In this document: piece after piece, positions 1-6,014 of the stretch
Layout of the letters: every line of letters begins with the position of its first letter
How positions within the stretch are numbered: the first letter of the stretch is position 1
Position numbers and translations under genes: made by a program
DNA from: a virus
IMG/VR virus record: IMGVR_UViG_3300009091_000023
Span: 1 to 44,255 of that record
Length of the DNA: 44,255 bases
Direction: 5' to 3' (one strand)
The notes under the pieces: generated by a model
What the model saw: only the letters and a program-made list of their open reading frames with translations
Databases searched by the model: none
Told to the model about the DNA's origin: nothing

Positions 1-186
1 AAGTACTGGCAGGCTGATGGTGCGGCTACCACCAAGCCATACGCCCGAGCCTTCTGCGCAGTGTACTCCCCTATCACCCGCGAGCAGATGAGTGGCGGGT
101 ACGAGATGGGCGACGTGTACGTGGATGAGATCAGGCACCTTGCCCGCCTGATCAAGACCGACTACGATCCGCCCAAGGAGGCCTGA
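1..186 (+). CDS. Unrecognised protein, C-terminal fragment
   Basis: Frame 1 is open from the first base to a TGA at 184-186, giving the last 61 residues of a protein whose start lies outside the window. The fragment is mixed in composition and ends in a short acidic and proline-containing tail (DYDPPKEA). No family was recognised. The TGA overlaps the ATG of the next small ORF, the same coupling seen through most of this operon, which supports it being a real gene end. Confidence 0.6.
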   Translation, partial: KYWQADGAATTKPYARAFCAVYSPITREQMSGGYEMGDVYVDEIRHLARLIKTDYDPPKEA

Positions 187-269
187 TGCTGCGCATACTG
201 CTGCGCCTCCTACACCGACGCAGGAAGCGCATCAACGTACATCGGGGGCCTTCCCGATTCTTCCACTAA
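186..269 (+). CDS. Tiny basic peptide, 27 aa
   Basis: An ATG overlapping the upstream TGA opens a 27-codon frame ending at TAA 267-269. The peptide is very basic, with a leucine-rich start (MLRILLRLL) followed by an HRRRKR stretch. The TAA lies inside the AAGGAGG ribosome-binding site of the next gene. Stop/start coupling favours translation, but the length leaves real doubt. No function can be assigned. Confidence 0.4.
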   Translation: MLRILLRLLHRRRKRINVHRGPSRFFH

Positions 270-278
270 GGAGGCGTA

Positions 279-608
279 ATGACCACCCCCGAGGCCTGGG
301 GTGGCGAGCCTCTCAAGACCACAATCCATACGGGCGCCAAGTTCACCATCTTCAACCTGAGTCATGTCGTCCTGAAGGTGGGCGGCATCACCATAGGCGA
401 GAATCGTGGTGGCTGGGTAGACCCGCATGGGTCGATTGTCTGGGAGCCTAGCTACTCCTACATGCTGCTCGGTGAGTCGGACAAGATACTGCCCGCCAAC
501 GAGGAACTGGTGGACCTCTGCCTGGCAGCAGGCGAACAGTCTGTGCTGGTGGAGTTCCAATACGGAAGCTGGTACGGCTACAAGTTCTTCACGGAGGCCA
601 ACCTATGA
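279..608 (+). CDS. Hypothetical protein, 109 aa
   Basis: This has a clear ribosome-binding site (AAGGAGG, 268-274) five bases before the ATG. The sequence alternates hydrophobic and aromatic residues, as in a small beta-rich fold, with GSIVWEPSYSY in the middle and GSWYGYKFF near the end. No cysteines or known motif were seen. It belongs to the run of small genes at the left of the early operon. Function is unknown. Confidence 0.7.
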   Translation: MTTPEAWGGEPLKTTIHTGAKFTIFNLSHVVLKVGGITIGENRGGWVDPHGSIVWEPSYSYMLLGESDKILPANEELVDLCLAAGEQSVLVEFQYGSWYGYKFFTEANL

Positions 609-614
609 GGGAGG

Positions 615-1217
615 ATGATGGACCCAACACTTAGCGCACTGCGGGAGCGTGCTGCTGCCGCCACGCCTGAGGTTCGGCGCCTCATGCTGATCGACGGCAC
701 CATGTTCACCCGCATGACCATCCAGAACAGGACGGAGATAGCGGAGCGTGCCTTCCTCCACTACAGGCGGACAGGCAGGGTTACGCAGGCCCTCAACCTG
801 TACCATGCTGTGGAGCAAACGCTGGCTAGCGCCCGCAACCTGACCGTGGAGGACAGTGAGGCCATGTGGGCGCTGCGCAAGACCCCCCATGCTGCGGAAC
901 GCTACCTTCAGCGGTTCGTCTGGGGGATAGGGGTGCCGAAGGCCCACTTCGCCCTGGCCTGCGCAGGGTTCGGCAGGGGCGGCTGTATCGACTCCCGCCT
1001 GGGTAACAAGTACGCCGACAGGCTGGCCGCCTTTGCCAAGCGCACATCGGATGGGCTAGGCTGGGTGTGGCACCCGTCCGCACCAGGGTGGGAGCGCTAC
1101 GCCGCAGCTTGCGAGGCCCTGTGGGGTCGAGGGGACCACGCTAACAAGCAGTGGGTGGAGTGGCTGCGTGACATGAGGCGGGAAGGGAGGACGACAGGGC
1201 ATGAATGTCTACTGTGA
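615..1217 (+). CDS. Helix-hairpin-helix DNA-glycosylase-like protein
   Basis: The protein has 200 residues and begins just after an AGGGAGG site; ATG 618 is an equally possible start. The centre (about residues 103-127) reads GIGVPKAHFALACAGF followed by GRGGCIDSRLG. This resembles the hairpin loop and following helix of HhH-GPD base-excision glycosylases and related short phage proteins, where a Gly-x-Gly turn precedes KA and a Cys-Ile-Asp segment follows. The C-terminal part is Trp-rich (WERY, QWVEWLRD). No Fe-S cysteine loop is present. A base-excision or DNA-binding role is inferred; the fold match is by eye only. The last 17 bases overlap the next gene. Confidence 0.55.
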   Translation: MMDPTLSALRERAAAATPEVRRLMLIDGTMFTRMTIQNRTEIAERAFLHYRRTGRVTQALNLYHAVEQTLASARNLTVEDSEAMWALRKTPHAAERYLQRFVWGIGVPKAHFALACAGFGRGGCIDSRLGNKYADRLAAFAKRTSDGLGWVWHPSAPGWERYAAACEALWGRGDHANKQWVEWLRDMRREGRTTGHECLL

Positions 1218-1431
1218 CGAGTGCGGGTGGCATGCCACCTGTAACAGTTGCGGCGGCGAGGGGTTCACCAGGCTGGACGATGTGTATTCAAGGTGTATAC
1301 ATCGTGGCTGTGGACTGCTTATGAGCGACACAGACTTCCAGGTTCAGCATGCCTGGTGGGTGAATCACCAACCCCAAATAGACAGGGAGCAAGCGGAGGA
1401 ACTACGATGGGAGTCAACCCATGATCGTTGA
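1201..1431 (+). CDS. Small zinc-ribbon-like protein, 76 aa
   Basis: The N-terminal half carries CDEC, then C and CNSC, and then CIHRGC, so at least three close cysteine pairs could hold zinc in a DnaJ- or ribbon-like finger. The C-terminal half is Trp/Gln/Glu-rich and probably helical. The start overlaps the preceding gene by 17 bases and has a GGGAGG site 12 bases upstream. No specific family was recognised; a protein- or nucleic-acid-binding adaptor is a guess from the cysteine pattern. Confidence 0.6.
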   Translation: MNVYCDECGWHATCNSCGGEGFTRLDDVYSRCIHRGCGLLMSDTDFQVQHAWWVNHQPQIDREQAEELRWESTHDR

Positions 1432-1666
1432 TCGACTGGACATACTGAGCATGATGATGGACTGGGAGGAAGGCACCCTCATGTGGCGCAGAACCCTAGT
1501 CCTATTCTCTACTCTGATCAGAACGGGCCTCATCTGGCAACTTCAGGGCTGCTACGGGAGGATGGCGCACAACCTGCTGGAAGCAGGAGTTATCAAGGGC
1601 GACGGCGAGATCGACTGGGAGAGAGCAGAGGACTACTTCGAGGAAGTCGAGGAAGGAGGTGGGTAA
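1421..1666 (+). CDS. Hypothetical protein, 81 aa
   Basis: The ATG is preceded by GGGAG at suitable spacing and overlaps the upstream stop. The product starts with an acidic amphipathic stretch (MIVDRLDILSMMMDWEEG), has a hydrophobic central segment (LVLFSTLIRTGLIWQL) and ends very acidic (EDYFEEVEEGGG). The central segment could be a membrane helix or a buried core helix. Its TAA overlaps the next ATG. Function is unknown. Confidence 0.6.
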   Translation: MIVDRLDILSMMMDWEEGTLMWRRTLVLFSTLIRTGLIWQLQGCYGRMAHNLLEAGVIKGDGEIDWERAEDYFEEVEEGGG

Positions 1667-1890
1667 TGGCCTGGGAACACGATGGGCACACCGTCACCTA
1701 TGTGGAACATTGCGTTACGGACGTGGAGTACACGGTGGTCGGCGCTGCCGCCAACTCTGAACTGCTCGTACTGCGAGTGCGCGAGCAATCGAGTGATGAA
1801 GTGTTCACCGACGTGACAAGCGATGAGGCATGGTGCCACACCTGCGCCAAGCGTGTGGTCTTTGACGAAGTGGAGTGGACATGCGACTGA
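1666..1890 (+). CDS. Small Cys-containing beta-rich protein, 74 aa
   Basis: Start is the ATG overlapping the upstream TAA (TAATG), with GGAGG nine bases before. The same frame is open back to 1483, but that extension lies inside the previous gene and lacks a ribosome-binding site. The N-terminal 50 residues alternate like beta strands (HTVTYVEH, VEYTVVGA, ELLVLRV). The C-terminus has CHTC and a final Cys-Asp, a probable half or full zinc knuckle. No family was recognised. Confidence 0.6.
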   Translation: MAWEHDGHTVTYVEHCVTDVEYTVVGAAANSELLVLRVREQSSDEVFTDVTSDEAWCHTCAKRVVFDEVEWTCD

Positions 1891-2009
1891 TCAAACAGCA
1901 GTGCTGCTATCGGCCATGCCCTGGCCGATGGGGCATCGAAGGGCGCCAACCCTGGCGCCACTGGCTATGCTATATCGCCCAACTAAGGAGGTACCATGGC
2001 TGGCGATAG
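1881..2009 (+). CDS. Tiny Cys/Trp/Arg-rich peptide, 42 aa
   Basis: The ATG overlaps the end of the previous gene and the frame runs 42 codons to TAG, overlapping the next start. The peptide contains CCYRPC and several Trp and Arg residues. A GTGGAG segment just upstream could serve as ribosome-binding site. It fills what would otherwise be a 105-base gap in a compact operon. Coding status is uncertain and no function is suggested. Confidence 0.35.
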   Translation: MRLIKQQCCYRPCPGRWGIEGRQPWRHWLCYIAQLRRYHGWR

Positions 2010-2181
2010 GGGCTGGCTAATCAACGTGATCGTGCCTGTATTCATCCCGCATGATGCGGAGTCAGGTGCTACCTGTGAGCGGGATGCGATAGCCTATGTG
2101 AAGGAGGGCCTGAGGCTGTATCCCTTCAGCAAGGCGAAGCTGGACACCTGTGAGTTCAGAGTGAAGTACGAGAAGGGGTGA
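1996..2181 (+). CDS. Hypothetical protein, 61 aa
   Basis: A strong AAGGAGG site precedes the ATG. The product has a hydrophobic N-terminal strand (WLINVIVPVFI) and a helix reading RDAIAYVKEGLRLYPFSKAKL. It resembles a compact alpha/beta mini-protein. No motif of known function was found. Confidence 0.65.
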   Translation: MAGDRGWLINVIVPVFIPHDAESGATCERDAIAYVKEGLRLYPFSKAKLDTCEFRVKYEKG

Positions 2182-2184
2182 GAC

Positions 2185-2373
2185 ATGACGAAGGCAGACC
2201 CAGCGGACTGGTCAACCTGTCCGTACTGCGATGGCGGCAACATCGAGGGCGACCGCCCCTGGATTGAAGGTGGCGAGATAGTCCAGATCGTCTACTGCCA
2301 TGACTGCAAGACGGCATGGTACGAGTGCTACGTCCAGTCCCATCGTGAGGACTGCAACGGCGACCTACTTTAG
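2185..2373 (+). CDS. Zinc-ribbon-like protein, 62 aa
   Basis: The sequence shows CPYCDGG near residue 12 and CHDCKTAW near residue 39, the two CxxC knuckles of a classical zinc ribbon about 25 residues apart. A GGGGTGAG site precedes the ATG. Small single-ribbon proteins of this type are common in phage early operons and often remodel host transcription or nuclease complexes. No particular target can be read from the sequence. Confidence 0.65.
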   Translation: MTKADPADWSTCPYCDGGNIEGDRPWIEGGEIVQIVYCHDCKTAWYECYVQSHREDCNGDLL

Positions 2374-2392
2374 GAAGGAGAGAACAGGGGCG

Positions 2393-2521
2393 ATGCTAGG
2401 GGATACGCTAGTTCAGATATATGCGAGCGTGATGGATTCCCTGAAACTACAGAATGAGGCGCTCGCGCGCATCCTAGAGATGCTGACCGAGATTCAACGA
2501 AGACTGGAGGAAGGACGATGA
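2393..2521 (+). CDS. Short coiled-coil protein, 42 aa
   Basis: The start follows GAAGGAG at a spacing of about 12 bases; the frame is open further upstream but that part overlaps the previous gene. Nearly the whole peptide is a heptad-like helix (LVQIYASVMDSLKLQNEAL, then ILEMLTEIQRRLEEG). It ends with TGA overlapping the next ATG. Probably an oligomerising small protein; role unknown. Confidence 0.5.
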   Translation: MLGDTLVQIYASVMDSLKLQNEALARILEMLTEIQRRLEEGR

Positions 2522-2706
2522 TCAAACTGGGCCTAGTGCCCGACGAACGAGATGAGCGTGGACTGCCCCTGTTCGAGGTGCGGGCAGTCTTCACGGTGTA
2601 CGGTGATCAGGCGGTCTACTCGCTGATCGACTGGCTGTACGACCACGATCTGCCGCTGATGGCGGACGACCTATGGGACCAGCTATCCTACCTGAGGGGG
2701 CAGTGA
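2518..2706 (+). CDS. Hypothetical protein, 62 aa
   Basis: It is ATGA-coupled to the upstream gene, with GAGGAAGG before the start. The product has a beta-like first half (LFEVRAVFTVYG) and an acidic amphipathic helix (AVYSLIDWLYDHDLPLMADDL). No recognised domain. Confidence 0.6.
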   Translation: MIKLGLVPDERDERGLPLFEVRAVFTVYGDQAVYSLIDWLYDHDLPLMADDLWDQLSYLRGQ

Positions 2707-3017
2707 TGCTCGGCCTGAAGATGGCCCAGGACATCCTCGCCCAAGCCGCCTTCGGCTGGACGAAGGAGGACGCCCACGCCGCAGGGGTGTGCATCGACTG
2801 CCGCCTGGCGCCCAAACCGAGGTCGGAGGCGGACGTGGGGGAGTACCGCATAAGTGGGCTGTGTCCCGACTGCTTCGAGAAAGCGACCAGGCCGAGGAAG
2901 CACTTCGACATCATCGACCCCGACGAACCGCCGCCCAGCGATGAGGGGGACGACGGACTGTGGGACAGCGAGGCCCACGCCGACCAGCAGTGGGACGACA
3001 TCAGGAGCAACGAATGA
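2706..3017 (+). CDS. Zinc-finger-like protein with acidic tail, 103 aa
   Basis: The chosen ATG overlaps the upstream TGA and has TGAGGGGG seven bases before; an in-frame ATG at 2673 lies inside the previous gene. An N-terminal helix (DILAQAAFGWTKEDAHAAG) is followed by CIDC and, about 30 residues later, CPDC, a two-knuckle zinc site. The last third is strongly acidic (DDGLWDSEAHADQQWDD). No known family was recognised. Confidence 0.65.
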   Translation: MLGLKMAQDILAQAAFGWTKEDAHAAGVCIDCRLAPKPRSEADVGEYRISGLCPDCFEKATRPRKHFDIIDPDEPPPSDEGDDGLWDSEAHADQQWDDIRSNE

Positions 3018-3274
3018 TCAAGCTGCACAAGATCGAGAAGGGCTACTACGAGGTGTGGGCTGACACGTCGCTGGCCCCCGAGGGCGGGCGACCCGTAGTC
3101 CACGCCTACCTGGGCAGGGTGTACGCTGTCGCCTTCTACAACCTCACGTTCTGGCGGGCCATGACTGTCAGGGGCAGGCTCTCCCCGTGGGATGCCGAGT
3201 TCCCCACTCGCAAGGCGGCGGTGGCCTGGCTCGTCGCCCATGTGGAGGATCGGCGGGATGATAGTTATCAGTAA
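3014..3274 (+). CDS. Hypothetical protein, 86 aa
   Basis: It is ATGA-coupled to the zinc-finger gene. The first half alternates like beta strands (KGYYEVWAD, VVHAYLGRVYAVAFYN) and the end is a helix (KAAVAWLVAHVEDRRDD). It closes the first gene cluster: the TAA at 3272-3274 is followed by inverted repeats and a strong hairpin. Function unknown. Confidence 0.65.
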   Translation: MIKLHKIEKGYYEVWADTSLAPEGGRPVVHAYLGRVYAVAFYNLTFWRAMTVRGRLSPWDAEFPTRKAAVAWLVAHVEDRRDDSYQ

Positions 3275-3277
3275 CCT

Positions 3278-3301
3278 TACCCTACATGTACCTGTAAGGT
3301 A
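3278..3301 (+). promoter_or_regulatory. Operator-like inverted repeats (TACC-N5-GGTA)
   Basis: TACCCTACATGTA (3278-3290) overlaps TACCTGTAAGGTA (3289-3301). The second is TACC-N5-GGTA, and its reverse complement differs at one base from the copy at 43449-43461. An outer CCTTACC/GGTAAGG pair encloses both. The site lies about 33 bases upstream of a promoter candidate. Binding of a regulator is inferred. Confidence 0.45.
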
Positions 3302-3302
3302 A

Positions 3303-3325
3303 GGGACACCCCTAAGGGGTGTCCC
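3303..3325 (+). terminator. Perfect 10-bp hairpin, likely terminator
   Basis: GGGACACCCC and its exact complement flank a three-base TAA loop. A moderately T-rich stretch (GTTACTCTTT) follows. It sits between the last gene of the first cluster and the nuclease promoter, so it probably ends or attenuates upstream transcription. The T-tract is interrupted, so termination may be partial. Confidence 0.55.
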
Positions 3326-3333
3326 GTTACTCT

Positions 3334-3363
3334 TTGGTGAAGTGTCTACGTTTGAGGTACACT
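3334..3363 (+). promoter_or_regulatory. Promoter candidate for the nuclease gene
   Basis: TTGGTG (3334-3339) and TACACT (3358-3363) are separated by 18 bases. TACACT fits the actinobacterial -10 pattern TAnnnT; the -35 matches only TTG. With usual spacing, transcription would begin about position 3370, exactly at an in-frame ATG, suggesting a leaderless mRNA. Confidence 0.4.
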
Positions 3364-3369
3364 ATGAGT

Positions 3370-4269
3370 ATGCTTGAGATACACCAGTCAGACATCGGCT
3401 CACTCCAACTCTGCCCTGGTCGAGTCCTGCTCTCCCAGGTGGACGGCTACGACAGGACTCCCAGCGAGGCGATGGCCAGGGGCAGCATGGTGCATGCCAT
3501 CATCAGTGACTTCCTGACCAACCACTTCGACGCCACCGAGTGGCCCTTCAAGTACGTGGGCCTGACCACCCTGCAGGGCCTGTTCACCACCCTGGCCGAC
3601 AAGGACGGCTACACGCTGGACACCATCGGCGTGGACGGCAAGTATCTGGACGCCTTCCTCTTCGAGTGCGGCCAGATCGCAGTCGACTGGTTCCAACAGG
3701 TGTTCGAACCCACCCTCAGGGATGTGAACCCGCTCCTGGTCGAGCGGGAGCTTCGCACCACCCTCACCAGCAAGCCGCAGAAGGTGGTGCTGGTCGGCAC
3801 CCCCGACCTGGTGACCCCTGGCACCGTCTTCGACTGGAAGGTGGCGGGTAGGGGATGGGACAGCAACAAGGACGGACTGACCAAGGGCAACTTCTCGCCG
3901 CAGCCGCCCCTCTACCTGCATCTTGTACGGACGGCAGGCCTGGGAATAGAACCGAACACCTTCGTGTTCTACGTGTATGACGTGCGTGCCCAGCACTGGG
4001 AGCCATACGAGACAACGTGGACGGATGAGCAGATCACCGCCGCCGTCCAGAATGCGAAGCATGCGGCACGGATGATTCTGAATGACGCCTTCCAGTTCAC
4101 CCCGTTCTCCACCGTGTTCGGGAAGGTGCAGCGGGGATGGTGGTGCAGCGCCAAGTTCTGCGGCGCCTGGCCTATCTGCCAGGGCAAGCGGATGATCAAC
4201 GATGGCGCAGACACAGAGGTAGTACGCGACCCAAGGTGGGTCACGTCACCAGAAGGAGAGGATACATGA
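3370..4269 (+). CDS. Cas4/RecB-like PD-(D/E)XK nuclease with predicted Fe-S cluster
   Basis: The protein has about 299 residues. Motifs fit the Cas4/AddB branch of the PD-(D/E)XK superfamily. GTPD carries Asp146, FDWK gives Asp155 and Lys157 in the D-x-K position, and Gln178 (QPPLYLHL) matches the conserved Gln helix. One early cysteine (Cys15, in LCPGR) and three late ones (Cys259, Cys264, Cys270) repeat the four-cysteine layout that binds 4Fe-4S in this group. Enzymes of this type resect DNA ends in recombination or replication. ATG 3364 follows a GAGG site and adds two residues; ATG 3370 would suit a leaderless transcript. The stop overlaps the next start, tying it to the DNA-metabolism genes downstream. 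Confidence 0.8.
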   Translation: MLEIHQSDIGSLQLCPGRVLLSQVDGYDRTPSEAMARGSMVHAIISDFLTNHFDATEWPFKYVGLTTLQGLFTTLADKDGYTLDTIGVDGKYLDAFLFECGQIAVDWFQQVFEPTLRDVNPLLVERELRTTLTSKPQKVVLVGTPDLVTPGTVFDWKVAGRGWDSNKDGLTKGNFSPQPPLYLHLVRTAGLGIEPNTFVFYVYDVRAQHWEPYETTWTDEQITAAVQNAKHAARMILNDAFQFTPFSTVFGKVQRGWWCSAKFCGAWPICQGKRMINDGADTEVVRDPRWVTSPEGEDT

Positions 4270-4856
4270 TCGAGATCAAGGATGGGGTGCTGAAGGTAAC
4301 CGCCATCTACAGCCTGAAGGTGCCCGTCAACCAGGCGGGCTACGCGATGCAGGACATGGGTGCTGTCATCGGCTGTGAGGTGGCCCTGCCCGAAGCATAC
4401 GACACCGCCCTCATGGCGAAGGATGCGAACAGCCTGTTCGCAGAGTTGGCCAACGGGGTGAAGCTCGCGGTGTTCGCCCAACTTGGAACCGACTTCGACA
4501 CCATCGACGGTGTGCTGAAGCCCAAGGTGGTCGAAACGCCGAAGGAGAGCAAGCCGAGGGGCGGCTCGGGCACAAACAGGGGCGGGTCGCGCGGTGGCTC
4601 AAGTTCCCAGCGCCAGTTCGCCCCCGCCAAGTCGGCTGGCCGTGACATGCCGATCGTGGTGCTGGACGGGGTTGAATACTTCGACCAGCGCCCGCTGAAG
4701 GCGGACGGCACCTTCAAGGAGGGCACCGCCGACTTCCGTGGCACGAAGGTCGGGGCCAATGGCAGGGCGCCGCAGCTTTGGATTTACTCCAAGGACGGCG
4801 AACTGAACGAGGGTGTGGCCGACCTGTTGGACGAGGCCCAGATTCCCTGGGAGTAG
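4266..4856 (+). CDS. Unknown DNA-metabolism protein with Gly-rich linker and SSB-like tip
   Basis: The 196-residue product is ATGA-coupled to the nuclease gene with GAAGGAGAGG before the start. It has an N-terminal domain of about 90 residues, a Gly/Ser/Arg-rich linker (about 100-120: GGSGTNRGGSRGGSS), and a second domain containing DGVEYFDQRPLKADG. The last residues, LLDEAQIPWE, recall the acidic amphipathic C-terminal tip of bacterial SSB proteins (DDDIPF). Together with its position between a recombination nuclease and a helicase, this makes a single-strand DNA-binding or recombination-mediator role plausible. No OB-fold signature was clearly recognised, so this stays an inference. Confidence 0.6.
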   Translation: MIEIKDGVLKVTAIYSLKVPVNQAGYAMQDMGAVIGCEVALPEAYDTALMAKDANSLFAELANGVKLAVFAQLGTDFDTIDGVLKPKVVETPKESKPRGGSGTNRGGSRGGSSSQRQFAPAKSAGRDMPIVVLDGVEYFDQRPLKADGTFKEGTADFRGTKVGANGRAPQLWIYSKDGELNEGVADLLDEAQIPWE

Positions 4857-4865
4857 GAGGATAGG

Positions 4866-5228
4866 ATGGTGATGAAGGACGAGCAGGGCCGCACCCTGAA
4901 CAAGGACGGCAGCCTGCGCAAGCCACGGACGCCGAAGGCGGCTGGGGAGAAGCAGTTCTTCCTGGTGATCCCGTGGCGGAAGAACGAGTACAGCGACAGC
5001 GGCAAGAAGTACCCGACGAACCTGCAGAAGCTCTTCGAGAACGACTACGAGTGGGACTATCTGGTCGAGGCGACCTCCCATGAGGACGCTCTTGTGGTAG
5101 CGTCCAAGGACTCGGACTACCCTGAGGTGTGGAACGATGCAGACATCATCACGGTGGTGCCCGTCGACACGAAGGGGCTGAAGAAGTTCAAGCCTCTGGA
5201 CATCACGGTGAAGTTCCTGCCAATCTAG
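4866..5228 (+). CDS. Hypothetical protein, 120 aa
   Basis: It starts nine bases after the upstream stop with TAGGAGGATAG as ribosome-binding site. The N-terminus is basic and flexible (RKPRTPKAAGEKQ). The rest looks like one alpha/beta domain (FFLVIPWRKNEY, WDYLVEATSHEDALVVAS, DIITVVPVD). It is the last gene before the 285-base noncoding gap. No family was recognised; the association with the nuclease and linker protein suggests a recombination accessory. Confidence 0.65.
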   Translation: MVMKDEQGRTLNKDGSLRKPRTPKAAGEKQFFLVIPWRKNEYSDSGKKYPTNLQKLFENDYEWDYLVEATSHEDALVVASKDSDYPEVWNDADIITVVPVDTKGLKKFKPLDITVKFLPI

Positions 5229-5513
5229 GATGGTCGGGCAGGCACCCCCGAAGCCCGCGGGCTGAGAGATTGGGGGGGCGCCCAGGCGCAGAGCAGGAGG
5301 GTGCCTGTGCCAGCTTTGAGAAGGGTTGGGGTTGGCGGGTTGCTCGGCTGATGGCCTACCCGCCCGCCATCCCCGACAGGGTTGGCCCCGCCGAGGGTTC
5401 GACCAGCACGGCGCGCTGTATGCTGGCAATGGAGGCCGCAGGGCACTAACCCCACGGCACGGTGTGGGAGCCACCGACGGGTGGCAGTAGGCGGGTCCGA
5501 CGAAGTGAAGGAG
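5229..5513 (+). ncRNA. Structured G-rich intergenic element
   Basis: No frame here looks coding. Pairings visible by eye are AGGCACCC (5240-5247) with GGGTGCCT (5299-5306); palindrome AGCCCGCGGGCT (5252-5263); GGCGGGT (5334-5340) with ACCCGCC (5358-5364); and CCACC (5471-5475) with GGTGG (5480-5484) around a GACG loop. In an operon where genes otherwise overlap, a 285-base structured gap suggests an RNA element, an origin-like region or a leader for downstream genes. No known RNA family was matched. Confidence 0.4.
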
Positions 5514-5522
5514 ATGATGCCG

Positions 5523-5678
5523 ATGCCGATGGGTCCATACGCCGACTTCAACGAATGCGTCCAAGACCAACTGAAGAAGGGCCATGACCAAGAAAGCGCC
5601 CGCCGAATCTGCGGTGCCATCAAAGCACGCACTGAAGGCAAGCAAAGACCGCAAACTAGCAAGCGCCCCACACAGTAA
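5523..5678 (+). CDS. Small protein with DF-x-ECV ... ICGAI motif, 51 aa
   Basis: Four ATG codons lie close together (5514, 5517, 5523, 5529); ATG 5523 is best spaced from GGAG (5510-5513). The peptide reads PYADFNECVQDQLKKG followed by ESARRICGAIKARTEG. A DF-x-x-CV segment followed by A-x-x-ICGAI recurs as a short module in phage proteins, including the ends of some prohead proteases, with two conserved cysteines. It stands alone here. The 3' end overlaps the next gene. Confidence 0.5.
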   Translation: MPMGPYADFNECVQDQLKKGHDQESARRICGAIKARTEGKQRPQTSKRPTQ

Positions 5679-5811
5679 GGGGGACAGGGAGTGGACTTGC
5701 ACCAAGTGCGGTCACACCGACTGGCAGCCCTTCAACGTGGAGCAGTACTGGCACAAGTGTGAGAGCGGCCCGAACGTGGGTCGCTGGAACGAGAAGGAGA
5801 TACGGGAATGA
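5584..5811 (+). CDS. Zinc-ribbon protein, 75 aa
   Basis: After a basic, disordered N-terminus (KKAPAESAVPSKHALKASKDRK) comes CTKCGHTDW and then HKC about 20 residues later, a treble-clef or ribbon-type zinc site. The start overlaps the previous gene by 95 bases and has GAAGAAGGG upstream. No in-frame start exists near the previous stop, so the overlap seems real unless the upstream small gene is shorter. Function unknown. Confidence 0.5.
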   Translation: MTKKAPAESAVPSKHALKASKDRKLASAPHSKGDREWTCTKCGHTDWQPFNVEQYWHKCESGPNVGRWNEKEIRE

Positions 5812-6014
5812 TCGCTAAGCTAGTCTTCTATCAGGAGGGTTCCATAAGTGACGGGAAGGGTGATCTCACCCGCATCTACGACAGGCTGCGCAAGCGCGAC
5901 TACCGCACCTGTCGCAGATGGGGTCCACTGGACACGGAGCATCGCTACTACGTCCAGGGGGTGCGCAACGCCCTGGAGGCGGCACGGGAAGAGTCGTGGT
6001 TGATTATTCCGTAG
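5808..6014 (+). CDS. Hypothetical protein, 68 aa
   Basis: It is ATGA-coupled, with GAGAAGGAG before the start. The product has a beta-like start (IAKLVFYQEG), a basic helix (RIYDRLRKRDYRTCRRW) and a second helix (YYVQGVRNALEAAREES). The end overlaps the start of the helicase gene by 19 bases. No recognised family. Confidence 0.6.
   Translation: MIAKLVFYQEGSISDGKGDLTRIYDRLRKRDYRTCRRWGPLDTEHRYYVQGVRNALEAAREESWLIIP

Noticed and set aside
1483-1890. A 135-residue form of the gene starting at 1666
   Set aside because: The extra part lies inside the neighbouring gene in another frame and has no ribosome-binding site; TAATG coupling supports 1666.
5237-5311. CTGAGAG resembling a TPP riboswitch element
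   Set aside because: The flanking THI-box helices and conserved bases do not fit, and no thiamine gene follows.
5396-5410. GGTTCGA resembling a tRNA T-arm
   Set aside because: No acceptor stem, D-arm or anticodon arm can be built around it.
4599-5705. Long minus-strand frame over early genes and the 5.2-5.5 kb gap
   Set aside because: It is antisense to three operon genes; low-complexity Leu/Arg/Pro composition and no start context.
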